A stretch of DNA of 64,000 nucleotides from positions 31,641,753 through 31,705,752 of the forward strand of contig NC_090290.1 in NCBI RefSeq assembly GCF_037392515.1, read 5' to 3'. The position numbers and the translations under genes are program-made. This DNA comes from Haliotis asinina. Lineage: Eukaryota; Mollusca; Gastropoda; Lepetellida; Haliotidae. Numbering within the stretch: the first letter of the stretch is position 1; the number at the start of each line of letters is the position of its first letter. The notes below the pieces were generated by a model that was not told the origin of the DNA, searched no databases, and worked only from the letters and a program-made list of their open reading frames with translations. This document shows, in pieces, positions 56,301-64,000 of this stretch.

Positions 56301-59300
56301 GCAACATATTTCCAGAAATAGCTGATGTCAATCTGATTGTTCTGGGACTTGTGCTGTGTCCAATAACCAAGGATGCTGCCTGCGAAGATGGCCTGAAGCA
56401 GTCCAGCCCACCACATAGTCTGTTAAAATCTCTCTGTGAGACCTTATGAATGTGACTACACACACAGAACACTGCAGGACTACATGTAATCCACACCACA
56501 GATTGTAGTTGTGGTACTCAGGATAGCAACCCAGATCATATACATGGGCTGGATGTGCAACCCAACAACACCCACATCTACATCACACAAGCAAACACTG
56601 GGTGAACTTGCTGCAGTAAACCTGGGCTGCTACAATCACAATTTCCTCAATATAACCTCTAACACACATTGTATTGACACACATCACACAATGCCTCTGA
56701 AAGTATGTGTGGACAAGTCAAACTTGCATAACAAGGGTAGGTAGAACAAGAGATTTCTACCTGCTTGCAGAGGCTTGACCTAATGACCTTGTCTTGACCT
56801 TTGTGCTCAAATAAGACTGGAGAACCTGTGTCATAGGCCTGGACATAGGTCTCCACATAAGACTCAACATAGGACTGAACATAGGACTGGACATACTCAA
56901 CATAGGCCTGGACATAGGACTGGACATAGGTCTCCACATAGGACTGGACATAGGACTGAACACAGGCCTGGACATAGGTCTCCACATAGGACTGAACATA
57001 GGACTGGACATAGGTCTCCACATAGGACTGGACATAGGACTGAACATAGGACTGGACATACTCAACATAGGCCTGGACATAGGTCTCCACATAGGACTGA
57101 ACATAGGACTGGACATAGGTCTCCACATAGGACTGAACATAGGACTGGACATAGGACTGAACATACTCAACATAGGCCTGGACATAGGTCTCCATGCAGG
57201 ACTGAACATAGGACTGAACATATTCAACACAGGTATGGACATAGGTCTCCACATAGGACTGAACATAGGACTGAACATACTCAACATAGGCCTGGACATA
57301 GGTCTCCATGCAGGACTGAACATAGGACTGAACATAGGACTGAACATATTCAACACAGGTATGGACATAGGTCTCCACATAGGACTGAACATAGGACTGA
57401 ACATACTCAACATAGGCCTGGACATAGGTCTCCATGCAGGACTGAACATGGGACTGAACACAGGACTGAACATATTCAACACAGGTGTGGACATAGGTCT
57501 CCACACAGGACTGAACATAGGACCGAACAAAGGACTGAACATACTCAACATAGGCCTGGACATAGGTCTCTACATAGGACTGAACATAGGACTTAGCATA
57601 CTCAACATAGGCCTGGAGATACGTCTCCACATAGGACTGAACTGAACTTAGGACTGAACATAGGACTGAACATACTCAACATAGGTCTGGACATAGGTCT
57701 CCAAATAGGACTGAACATAGGACTGAACATATTCAACATTGGTCTGGACATAGGTCTCCACATAGGACTGAACAATGGACTGATCATAGGACTGGACATA
57801 GGTCTCCAAATAGGACTGAATATACTCAACACAGGCCTGGACAGGTCTCCACACAGGACTGAACATGGGACTGAACATAGCACTGAACAAACTCACCACA
57901 GGCATGGACATGGGTCTCCACATAGGACTGAACATAGGACTGAACATAGGACTGGGCATAGGACTGAACATAGCACTGAACATAGCACTGAACATAAGAC
58001 TGAACATAGGACTGGACATAGGACTGAACATACTCAACACAGGCCTGGACATAGGACTGTTCATAGGACTGAACATAGCACTGGAGATAGGACTGAACAT
58101 ACTCAACATAAGTCTGGACATAGGTCTGAACATAGGTCTTGACATAGGTCTGGACACAGGTCTGGGTACACTTCTTGACACAGGACTGGACATAGGTCTG
58201 CACAGGTCCGGACATAGATCAGGGCACAGGTCTTGACATAGGACTGGTTGTAGGTCTGGACATAGGACTGGACACAGGTCTGAAGATAGGTCTGGACATA
58301 GGTCTGAACATAAGTCTGGATATTGGTCTGAAATTAGGTCTAGACATAGGTCTGGGCACAGGTTCAGATATAGGCGTGGGTATAGGTCTGGACTACTGAT
58401 GCACGTTGTGTCAAGTGGTATAAACCCCAGGCAATGAATCACATCATATCGGTGTGTAGTGTTTCACAGGTGTCGAGGGAACAGCACTGGAGATATGAAC
58501 ATGTAGGAAAACCATGATTATGTATGCTCATATGTGGAGTGCCACTTACATGATTATATGCACTAATACATTTATTATTCAAAGCACAATGCAATGATAT
58601 TGATTTTCGACTGATCAATGCACACAAATTATGAAGTGAATGATGTGTGATGGAACCAGACCCGAGACACATCTTCAGGACTTTGTTGTCACCAGTTGAT
58701 GTAAAACAGCATTCATAGACACATCTTCAGGACTTTGTTGTCATCAGTTGATGTAAAACAACATTCATAGACAGGGGTAGTGTCAAAAGCCATTCTGAGA
58801 ACACAATGCTTATTATACAGGTCATACAGTCCAGACTGGAGACCAACACTGCCGTCCATGGTGGGATCAACATATATGACATTCTCTCCCCTCTCAATAG
58901 CTCTCCATTAAATGCAGGTCTCCTCAGAGCAAGCCTGCATAATCCTGAGGAGATAGACAGATATGTGGAATGTTTGTATACTCTGTTGATAACAGTGATA
59001 GATTGTGTGCTAGCTGTGTCTCATGTAGGAGACACTACAGACACTACACCTAGATACGGAAACACTTTATGCAACCAACATCAACACGTATACCATCACA
59101 TTTGTAACAGTAAAATCTGAAGCTGTTGGAGGTGATTTCTGATATATTACATAAACTAGAACACTACAAATTAAGCAAAGCTTTCTGACGTTCTAGTTAG
59201 GTCATGTGGGCAAATGATCAGAAACATTTACAACAAATTGTGAATAACATTGTAAATTATATCTTGTACCAGTATGTCATTACTCTCAATACTCCACTAT

Positions 59301-59344
59301 CAACAGAAATTCAGAAGAAAAAAATAAAATGAAAGTTGCATACA

Positions 59345-59388
<44 letters not shown>

Positions 59389-60414
59389 GCGTGTGCGTGT
59401 GGATGGATGCATGGTAGGACATGTATGTATACAAGGTGAGAAAGGTGATAGATTCATTCATGTCACAGGTAAGAAATATGGTAGGACATGTGAATGTATG
59501 TATACAAGATGAGAAAGATGGTAGGATATTTGTATACAGAGAGATGGCAGGATGGATAAAAATAAGTGCTGTTTTTTCAGTGTATCTGTGTGGGTGTATT
59601 GTTTATCACTGGTTGGGTGTTTGATGTTGACATGACCACATGCAATGTGATCTCATAACAAAATTGTGTATCTATTGTGCATATAAAAATCATAGTGCAT
59701 ATTTTTTTAAACACTGTCTTATTCCCTTTTGGAATTTGTTCATGAATTTATGTCATGGCATAATTTACAGTAATTTCTTCTCTTATATACTATAAACACA
59801 CAGTGTGAGCCTAATAAACCAAGTGTCAGGTAGGATCTTGTGGAAGGGAGGGGCATGGGGATGACACTTGACAAATGTGCATACAGACATGTCAGTGGAA
59901 GTTTTGCCATTCCTGTTTTGTGAACTTAATATATACAATTTTGCACAATTTACAGAATAAAAATGGAATGAAAAGCCCCTGATTACTGTCTAGATGGAGA
60001 TGACAACATTCCAGGTATGCTGTCTGCTTCTATTGTAATCTATGGCTAGTGAGTAATACCTGGACAACAGACAACAGACAATGTAAACACTCACCATAAC
60101 CATGTAAATTTCACCTGTCAGGTGACAACAATGGCAGCTGAAATGTAATCAAATAACTTTATCATGAATCACACATTACCTCAAATGGCTGTAAATTCTT
60201 TGATGAGTCTTTCTTCATCATTCGTTTTTCAGCCTCTTTTTCTTTATGTTTAGACTGGAGTTGAACAGTCCGTCCTTCTAATGAGCCAATAGTTTGATTG
60301 GCTTTATAATCCAAAGGTTTGCCTGTCTCATCTGAATACACACATAGTATATACCCAGTGGGGGAAACCTTGCTTTTGGCAGCCAGGAGAACTCTAAGGT
60401 CCTGCATGGGAACG
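38292..60414 (-). CDS. COBL: Cordon-bleu-like actin nucleator (COBL/COBLL1 family), 9 exons, N-terminus missing
   Basis: Exons: 60414-60180, 52531-52306, 49047-48884, 48282-47550, 45433-45317, 44285-43989, 42110-41985, 40315-38547, 38333-38292; 3709 nt, about 1236 residues, every junction in phase. Established: Cobl proteins nucleate or sever actin through WH2 motifs and bind syndapin through KKRRAP motifs. Seen in order: ubiquitin-like fold (VPMQDLRVLLA...TVQLQSK), Cobl domain (MVTRISPETNLGQLY...INLIPLG), basic KKKKGFLSFLKRK, KKKRPAPPPP and KKKRAPAPPQ, three proline-rich exons, a Glu run, a Gln/Met-rich coiled-coil-like stretch (about QQQFSMWQQQLKQ), PPPPPPP, and one WH2-like EELMIAIRSFGGRSKLATV. 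The single WH2 resembles COBLL1 more than vertebrate COBL (three). The phase of the first exon requires an upstream exon that I cannot find. Confidence 0.9.
38547..40315 (-). CDS. COBL: COBL-like exon h (large C-terminal exon with WH2)
   Basis: A 1769-nt exon. It starts AETGYRSEMAIFVEQMSRLT and contains a run of 15 Glu encoded by a (TTC)n tract (about 39838-39882), a run of Asp, a Gln/Met-rich helix (QMQQQMQMQQQMMSQLERSM), PTPPPPPPETVVKK, and ends DPREELMIAIRSFGGRSKLA. Donor gtaagt. Confidence 0.93.
39838..39882. repeat. (TTC)n microsatellite in coding exon h
   Basis: A pure trinucleotide run coding for polyglutamate on the minus strand. Confidence 0.95.
40316..41690. other. COBL intron between exons g and h, AT-rich
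   Basis: No exon or repeat recognised, apart from the MITE-like element that follows. Confidence 0.5.
41691..41812. mobile_element. MITE-like element with TIR (ctcctttcacaaagca)
   Basis: Left gggctcctttcacaaagca and right tgctttgtgaaaggaggctc are inverted copies about 120 bp apart, with internal 'cttagtg/cacttagg'-type symmetry. There is no coding capacity. Confidence 0.75.
41985..42110 (-). CDS. COBL: COBL-like exon g
   Basis: Encodes HTHSRKDSHSSISSINTIED and VNMAFEQTIALAEEVLEAEV. Too short and Ser-rich to stand out, but bounded by acceptor atacag and donor gtagtt in exact phase; 126 nt, could be a cassette exon. Confidence 0.78.
42111..43317. other. COBL intron between exons f and g, left part
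   Basis: A (GA)n-like stretch near 42145, and an isolated diverged copy of the 49-bp unit near 42980-43030. Otherwise nothing seen. Confidence 0.5.
43318..43912. repeat. 49-bp minisatellite, about 12 copies
   Basis: The unit ctgttcagctgtactgactg + tagtaacaagtattattgag + cattgatgc repeats every 49 bp (43383, 43432 and so on). It ends 76 bp from coding exon f. Confidence 0.95.
43989..44285 (-). CDS. COBL: COBL-like exon f (acidic then proline-rich)
   Basis: Encodes SANEDKPDGQMDTDDDSEDI, NETLDGLLMMVEDDSICSED and SFVAPPPPSEPPPPKTP. 297 nt, symmetric phase. Acceptor ctacag, donor gtgagt. Confidence 0.82.
44851..45095 (+). repeat. Interspersed repeat, best copy of the abalone-type family
   Basis: gagtgagtgtgtgagtttag, ccaatattccagctatatgg, cggtctgtaaataatcgaat-like, 'aatccagtggtcaacagcat' and 'tagtcgcctctcacgacaag'. 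It shares blocks with 16929-17105 and the 'caatattccagc' core with copies near 53980 and 56190. Confidence 0.8.
45317..45433 (-). CDS. COBL: COBL-like exon e (proline/serine-rich)
   Basis: Encodes AEPPPPTLSTPPSHTPEASQ and EAKQMTKET. Phase fits both neighbours; conservation cannot be judged, and it could be alternatively spliced (117 nt, divisible by three). Confidence 0.75.
46130..46915 (+). mobile_element. MULE-like element, internally deleted
   Basis: A perfect 20-bp inverted repeat (atgcacatgaagcagacctt at 46169-46188 against 46892-46911), plus extra direct and inverted 'cacacgaagcagacc' copies at both ends, surrounds a fragmentary transposase ORF. The left part matches 17735-17970 in reverse orientation. 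Confidence 0.75.
46387..46593 (+). pseudogene. MULE-type transposase C-terminal fragment
   Basis: A 68-codon ORF with PRTNNHFDAYHSRLNKIVKK followed by ADPNIFEAITFIKSIQ. This matches the pattern 'RTNNH.EGWH..FN..V...HP.IW.FI..L' after the catalytic domain of MULE-like transposases. The DDE residues are absent. Confidence 0.7.
47550..48282 (-). CDS. COBL: COBL-like exon d (two KKR-P motifs)
   Basis: A low-complexity Ser/Pro-rich exon with TKKKRPAPPPPQQQ near its middle and TKKKRAPAPPQ at its end, as in Cobl syndapin-binding motifs. Acceptor tgcag, donor gtaggt. Confidence 0.9.
48884..49047 (-). CDS. COBL: COBL-like exon c (KKKKGFLSFLKRK)
   Basis: Encodes LVADSARSMPDLSRSESLTL and KKKKGFLSFLKRKDNKFKL, equivalent to the basic 'KKKFLGFF' stretch after the Cobl domain. 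Acceptor ttttag, donor gtttgt. Confidence 0.88.
49048..50690. other. COBL intron between exons b and c, left part
   Basis: AT-rich. No exon or transposon recognised before the Tigger-like element. Confidence 0.5.
50698..51686 (-). mobile_element. Tigger/pogo-like DNA transposon, internally deleted
   Basis: Terminal cagtggaagctgtcta (50698) and agacagcttccacta (51672-51686) are inverted, flanked by TA on both sides, as expected for pogo-type target duplication. The interior carries only the N-terminal DNA-binding part of a transposase on the minus strand. Confidence 0.8.
51042..51300 (-). pseudogene. Tigger-like transposase N-terminus (CENP-B-type HTH)
   Basis: Minus-strand reading SPKRRCPNAALTLTDKIKLI, then DNAERLPVVKQKDLAKKYKI and SKQTVSDILTRRE, an N-terminal helix-turn-helix typical of CENP-B/Tigger proteins. 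The reading stops before any HTH_Tnp or DDE domain. Confidence 0.8.
52306..52531 (-). CDS. COBL: COBL-like exon b (Cobl domain)
   Basis: Encodes THRFTINLPRNQKMVTRISP, ETNLGQLYAHVCKEKHLDPK and DLKSNEINLIPLG, aligning with the vertebrate '..NYLRTQKAVVRVSPEVPL' region. Acceptor tgtag, donor gtgagt. Confidence 0.92.
52555..53095. repeat. 31-34-bp minisatellite next to COBL exon b
   Basis: The unit tattgtacatctggatgaat + ctcacaaagctg recurs (52681, 52713, 52744) and diverges rightward into 'gcatgaatgtcatcaagcca'-type units; roughly 16 units. Confidence 0.88.
53096..53950. other. COBL intron a-b: nothing recognised
   Basis: AT-rich intron without recognisable coding or repeat structure. Confidence 0.5.
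53955..54122 (-). repeat. SINE with tRNA-like head (minus strand)
   Basis: On the minus strand, tagcctagtggttaaagc (A-box-like) and gggtttgattccc (B-box-like) are followed by the body 'gttgctggaatattgctaaa'. This is the usual design of a tRNA-derived SINE. Confidence 0.7.
54153..54300 (+). repeat. tRNA-Leu-like SINE head
   Basis: gtcgcggtggctgagtgggc begins like a tRNA-Leu 5' half, and GTTCGAATCC (54226-54235) is a B-box. The body continues with 'aactcaaccaaaaaagtact'. The long 'cctgactctgagggtgcatg' resembles a variable arm. Confidence 0.75.
54415..54800 (+). repeat. 5S-rRNA-like SINE (SINE3-type) with conserved core
   Basis: The segment ctcaggtcacaatcagatga + aattaggcaatgatgggtgc + agacagtgcttggatgggtg follows the order of 5S rRNA internal-promoter sequence (AGTACTTGGATGGG). 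A core 'cctctgtttatccagcagaa' and a tail 'gtgcaatataaatgcactta' follow. Confidence 0.65.
54801..56150. other. COBL intron a-b: nothing recognised
   Basis: AT-rich, with no convincing exon or repeat on either strand. Confidence 0.5.
56150..56290 (+). repeat. Abalone-type interspersed repeat copy
   Basis: agtgagtgagtgagttagtg, then 'caacattccagcaatatcat' and 'gaaatgggcttcacaaattg'. It has the same layout as the reverse of 53955-54122. Confidence 0.75.
56831..58395. repeat. 12-bp minisatellite (cataggactgaa), about 130 units
   Basis: Units are cataggactgaa, cataggactgga, cataggtctcca and cataggcctgga, with higher-order groups punctuated by 'catactcaa'. Since 12 is divisible by three, minus-strand ORFs of 323, 268 and 264 codons and plus-strand ORFs of 136 and 123 codons result. 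Confidence 0.95.
58664..58772. repeat. Two 51-bp direct copies
   Basis: agacacatcttcaggacttt + gttgtcaccagttgatgtaa + aaca(g/a)cattcat occurs twice in tandem. Confidence 0.9.
59347..59402. repeat. (GT)n microsatellite
   Basis: A pure GT run, then a (GTGTGC)n variant at its right end. Confidence 0.97.
60180..60414 (-). CDS. COBL: COBL-like exon a (first ubiquitin-like segment)
   Basis: Encodes VPMQDLRVLLAAKSKVSPTG, CVYSDETGKPLDYKANQTIG and LEGRTVQLQSKHKEKEAEKR. Acceptor ttttcag, donor gtaatg. It starts with the third base of a codon. An internal ATG at 60407 could serve as a start in a short isoform. Confidence 0.87.
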
Positions 60415-60459
60415 CTGAAAATGGATAAAATTGTTGGTTACAAAACAAACTACACTTAC

Positions 60460-60510
60460 CATATCACCTGTCTCCACCTTCAAAACCTGTTTCTTCTTTC
60501 GTCCAAACAT
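60460..60510 (-). CDS. Possible alternative first exon MFGRKKKQVLKVETGDM
   Basis: ATG at 60510-60508 opens 17 codons ending at a strong gtaagtg donor (phase 0). It sits 45 bp upstream of exon a but is out of phase with it. It is in phase with exon b. This could be a first exon of a short isoform or a chance ORF. Confidence 0.3.
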
Positions 60511-61489
60511 TGCTAAGCCTTGTGTACTACCACAGGTAAATCCAAATTAGAATTCCCACCAGGTGAAAATGACCACTATACACAATTTCTGCACACATCC
60601 AGGTAAAATATCCCTCATACAAACTGTGTATTTGCTGTCGTGCTATGTCAAACAAGCACGCCACTCATGTCCATTTCATTCTCAGGTAACACTGACGAGT
60701 TGTTCAGCAGGTCATGTGACCTGCTATCCAGGTAAGCCTGACAAAAGCTGACAGGCAGCCAAGTCTTGGTGTTCCAGCTGAGTAACTGGCCCTGTTGTAC
60801 TATAGTATTCTCCCCTCCCAGCTTCTGCCCAGACAATAACTCCAGCTAATCAAGGTCAATAAAGGAAAACTGGAAGCATTCCTATTGTACTTGCTGGTGT
60901 ATTTTCATGAACTGCTGATGCCTGTGTTTTTTTCATTAATGCAATCTCCACATAGCAGTCATAGTTCAGGTAAGCAAATTTCTCAGGTAAGTGTCCAGAG
61001 TATTAGATTCCTGTCTTCTAAAAAGAGGGCTGTTATGGAACCCAGGTATTTCCATACATTTGCTAGGTCAGCAAGACCGACACACATCCCTATGTCATAC
61101 ATACGTACTCTACTGCTGTCTAGTTCACATTGTTTTTCCACCTAATGTCTCACTTGAACTAAAACGTTTTATTAGGTACATTAGGTATACAAAGAATTTC
61201 GGACAACAGCAGTATACAGTATCATCATACTTTGACATAACATAAACAAAATTTACAAAATGTCACAACAAACAAAAACATGACTTGAAAGAACCTTTCA
61301 TGGTCAGTGCACTTGGAATTTACATGGCCCTACCTCACATGACAAGCTCTTGTTGCATGGATATGTGGGCTTTAAAAACATCCTATAATAATAATACTGC
61401 CATCAATGAGTTCATTTCTAAATGGGGAACAGGTAGCCTGGAATCAGAAGGTAGAACCACAAAGAATCCATTTGTAATCCAATAACTAC

Positions 61490-62345
61490 ACTGACTACGT
61501 CAGAATTGTTTCCATGGAAACTGGGAAAGACAGAAATGCTAAAACTTTGTAAATAGCAAAAGGCACCACTTTGTGGTCTGCCTCACATATCTGCCAAGTT
61601 TTGCTGAAAGACACTAAGAAACTTTAGAGTTGTGCTCTGGAAATGAAGCCCATCCCTTCATTCTAAGACTAAGTCAGAATTGCTGCCATGGAAAATGGGA
61701 AAATGATAAATCAGAAAAATCTGCAAATACCAAATGGCACCACTTTCAGGTCTGCCTCACATATCTGGCAAGTTTTGCTGAAAGATATTAAGAAGTTTTC
61801 CAGTCATGCTCTATAAACGAAGCTCATTCATCCCTTTCGAGACTTCCGAATCAGTTCCATGGAAAATGGAAAAATGATACATCGCCAAAATCTGTAAATA
61901 GCAAAAGGCACCACTTAAGGGTCTCTCCTACATATCTGCCAAGTTTTGTTGAGAGATATTAAGAAGTTTTTGAGTTCTGCTCTGGAAACGAAGCCCATCC
62001 CTCCATTTTTAGACATAAGTCTGAATCATTTCCATGGAAACCCAGAAAATGATAAATAAATAAACCCTGTAAATAGCAAAAGGCACCACTTTAGGTTCTG
62101 ATTGGTATATTTACCAACTGTTACAGAAACATATTGAACGGTCTTTGAGTTTCTGCTCTGGAAAGAAAGCCCACCCCACCATTAGACTAATACCAAAATG
62201 TTTCATGGAAAAACAAAAACAATAAAAATGCCAAAAAATCTGTAAATAGCAAAAGGCACAACCATAGGCTGAGATTATTATATCTATCAATTTTGGTCTA
62301 AGAATATTGGATGGTTTTTGAGTTTTGCTCCGGAAACAAAATGAT
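61490..62345. repeat. Approximately 173-bp satellite-like tandem repeat, 5 copies
   Basis: The landmark gcaaaaggcaccactt recurs at 61556, 61730, 61901, 62076 and 62249. Each unit also has 'ttccatggaaa', 'gccaagttttgctgaaaga' and 'gctctggaaacgaagcccat'. Confidence 0.9.
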
Positions 62346-62889
62346 TACAGATGGATGGATGGACAGATGAGGAGTCCACTATATCCCTGGCATGTAATGC
62401 GGGAAATTCTGAGAAATAGAATATATTTTATAGAAGGCAATCATTTAAAAAAAATTATGGAGACAAATCATCTAAAATTAAGTTTCTTAATGAAATATGA
62501 AAGAAACATTCATATCATTTTGTCATCTCACAACACAATTCTTCAATTTAAAAGTCTTCCTATTGTCAAGGACTGTACAATGATTCCAGATCACATTTCA
62601 AACATTACATTTCAGAAAATTGTGATTTATAATACGTGGTGAGCTGTTGTAGCTATTCACTACTTCTTCCTGAGTACATGATGCAGGCACACATCTGCTG
62701 TGTCATACGGGAACCATCGACCAATTACATACAGCTCCTTATAAGTACTTATTTTATTTCAATGATATCAATATGATATATCAATGAAACATTGTAAACT
62801 TTAATTTTAATTACGACAGAGGCCATATCGGCACATGGCTTCTGATGATAGCGACAGGCTGATAAACGTCTAATTGCTGCAACAACCAG

Positions 62890-63003
62890 GGGCCTTATTC
62901 TCTAAACGTTCGTACCCTAAGAATTCTTAACTTTGATCGTTTCCAATGTGCTACGAATGGGCTTAAGAAGTTCATTGGGCTACGAACGTTTCGAGAATAT
63001 CTA
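62890..63003. mobile_element. Palindromic MITE-like element
   Basis: tattctctaaacgttcgta...gaattctta and its inverted copy (ttaagaagttc..tacgaacgtttcgagaata) lie head to head with a short spacer. Non-coding. Confidence 0.75.
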
Positions 63004-63098
63004 GTCTGCAGACTGTTACATGACTGAAAGGATGAAGACATTACGGCTGTCTGTAGACACAGCTGACTGTATCAGTACATGCTGAGTGATGTCAACCA

Positions 63099-63359
63099 CT
63101 ACACCCCCAGCATCTTACTGGGTGATAATGAATCATAATGTGCAAACTTAGTTTCATCATCTCTCAGTGGACGCGATAAGACATCTAAGCACGTTGAAAC
63201 AAATGAAGCAAGGTCACAGGGAGTTATATTTACTCCAAGATCAGATATCTGGCTAAGTAGCTTTCCTCCGTCATTACTCCAATCAATGAATGCCGAGTTT
63301 GCTGTGAGTGACAACTGTTGTGTCAAGTGGCCTGACTGTTTTTCCCAAATATCAGTCAT
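63099..63359 (-). CDS. Possible terminal exon of an unidentified gene
   Basis: An acceptor-like gtttttttcaccag is followed by an open stretch containing MTDIWEKQSGHLTQQLSLTA, then DLGVNITPCDLASFVSTCLD, ending KMLGV and a stop. Composition looks like a real globular protein, unlike the repeat-derived ORFs nearby. It is on the same strand as, and upstream of, the COBL-like gene. I do not recognise the family. An isolated open segment around 63470-63540 could be another exon but does not fit in phase. Confidence 0.4.
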   Translation of the reverse strand: MTDIWEKQSGHLTQQLSLTANSAFIDWSNDGGKLLSQISDLGVNITPCDLASFVSTCLDVLSRPLRDDETKFAHYDSLSPSKMLGV

Positions 63360-64000
63360 TGTGTTGTACTGGTGAAAAAAACATTTATTCTTGATGGCAT
63401 TGTTCTGAGTGTATGGAAGCAGTAAAAGTTATTTTTTCTTCTGTAGGAGATGCCAGTGGCTGTGTTAGCATACACCACCGATTGTATGCTTGTCAACATC
63501 CACAAACACACAGCCTGCAGGCCTAGGACTGTTGGGGAGTTGATTGAGCTGCATCACTTATGAAATAATGGTTTATTCAGTAACTTCAGTGCTCCAATGA
63601 ATGAAGACCTGACATTTGAAATCACAGACAGAGATACCAAGTGAATGTCAGTTACATTACATCAGCATTGTTCCAGCAATATAGCCATCTCAAATACAAA
63701 GTTAAAAGGAATTTATTATATACACCATTTCACCATTCCAATGTTAGCTACCAGTGCAATATTAAACACCATCACAGCAAATTCAGAAAGCAGTAAATAT
63801 TTTATATACATCTCTGGTTACAATTTCTGACACAGACCAGTTTCTTTAAAGAAGATGCTCACACATGCAAACATGTGTAACAGGTGTTCTACCCATTTGG
63901 GCATTAAGTCACGTCTTTAGCTACCTGTCCACATAATTCAAATTTTCAATTTTATTTCTTAAAAGCCTAAGTTGATTTTACCACCTCTATGTGATTATTT

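Noticed and set aside
56659..58442. Minus-strand ORFs of 264-323 codons as genuine repeat proteins
   Set aside because: Several frames are open at once over a 12-bp repeat, so openness is explained by the period; kept only as an observation.
58806..59120. 104-codon plus-strand ORF in the COBL intron
   Set aside because: No recognisable motif; the sequence after about residue 60 looks random and there is no supporting splice context.

Overview
The window is animal nuclear DNA: intron-rich genes with GT-AG junctions, long AT-rich introns, many minisatellites, and remnants of several transposon classes. Dispersed repeats near 16930, 44850, 53960, 54150 and 56150 (gagtgag-type ends, 'caatattccagc' cores, tRNA-like heads) resemble repeats I associate with vetigastropod snails such as abalone (Haliotis). 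That assignment is an inference from repeat style, not a database match.

Three protein genes are supported exon by exon, with reading phase preserved across every junction. (1) Minus strand, 16626 down past base 1: a GH35 lysosomal-type beta-galactosidase (GLB1 family), 10 exons and 357 codons visible, 3' end outside the window. (2) Plus strand, 22305-34213: a complete 12-exon serine carboxypeptidase of the CPVL/vitellogenic type (467 aa), with signal peptide and complete Ser-Asp-His triad. (3) Minus strand, about 60414 down to 38292: a cordon-bleu (COBL/COBLL1) actin-nucleator-like gene, 9 exons and about 1236 residues, carrying ubiquitin-like segments, two KKR(A)P motifs, proline-rich stretches, a glutamate run and one C-terminal WH2 motif. 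Its extreme N-terminus is not found. A possible terminal exon of a fourth gene lies at 63099-63359 on the minus strand.

Genes 1 and 2 are divergent, 5.7 kb apart, and both families act in the lysosome/endosome. The GLB1 start is preceded by three E-box/CLEAR-like sites within about 50 bp. The shared intergenic region holds a 67-bp tandem array in which about 18 units carry the palindrome TTCACGTGAA, and CPVL intron 2 contains an exact GTCACGTGAC. This is the most interesting signal in the window: a possible amplified MiT/TFE-type binding array between two lysosomal genes. It is a hypothesis.

Mobile DNA: a degenerate DIRS-type (tyrosine recombinase) element with inverted ends inside GLB1 intron 5 (about 5140-9485) plus a neighbouring solo end; a Tc1-like remnant in CPVL intron 7 (about 26790-26975); a MULE-like fragment with a 20-bp perfect inverted repeat (about 46130-46915) and a related solo end at 17735-17970; a Tigger/pogo-like element with TIRs (50698-51686); tRNA-like and 5S-like SINE pieces; and several palindromic MITE-like hairpins.

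Tandem repeats have periods of 39 bp (13666), 58 bp (18109), 51 bp (19028), 67 bp (19440-21430), 51 bp (31118), about 20 bp (32090-33930), 32 bp (35800), 49 bp (43318), about 32 bp (52555), 12 bp (56831-58395), GT dinucleotide (59347) and about 173 bp (61490). Several stay open as long ORFs only because their period is a multiple of three.
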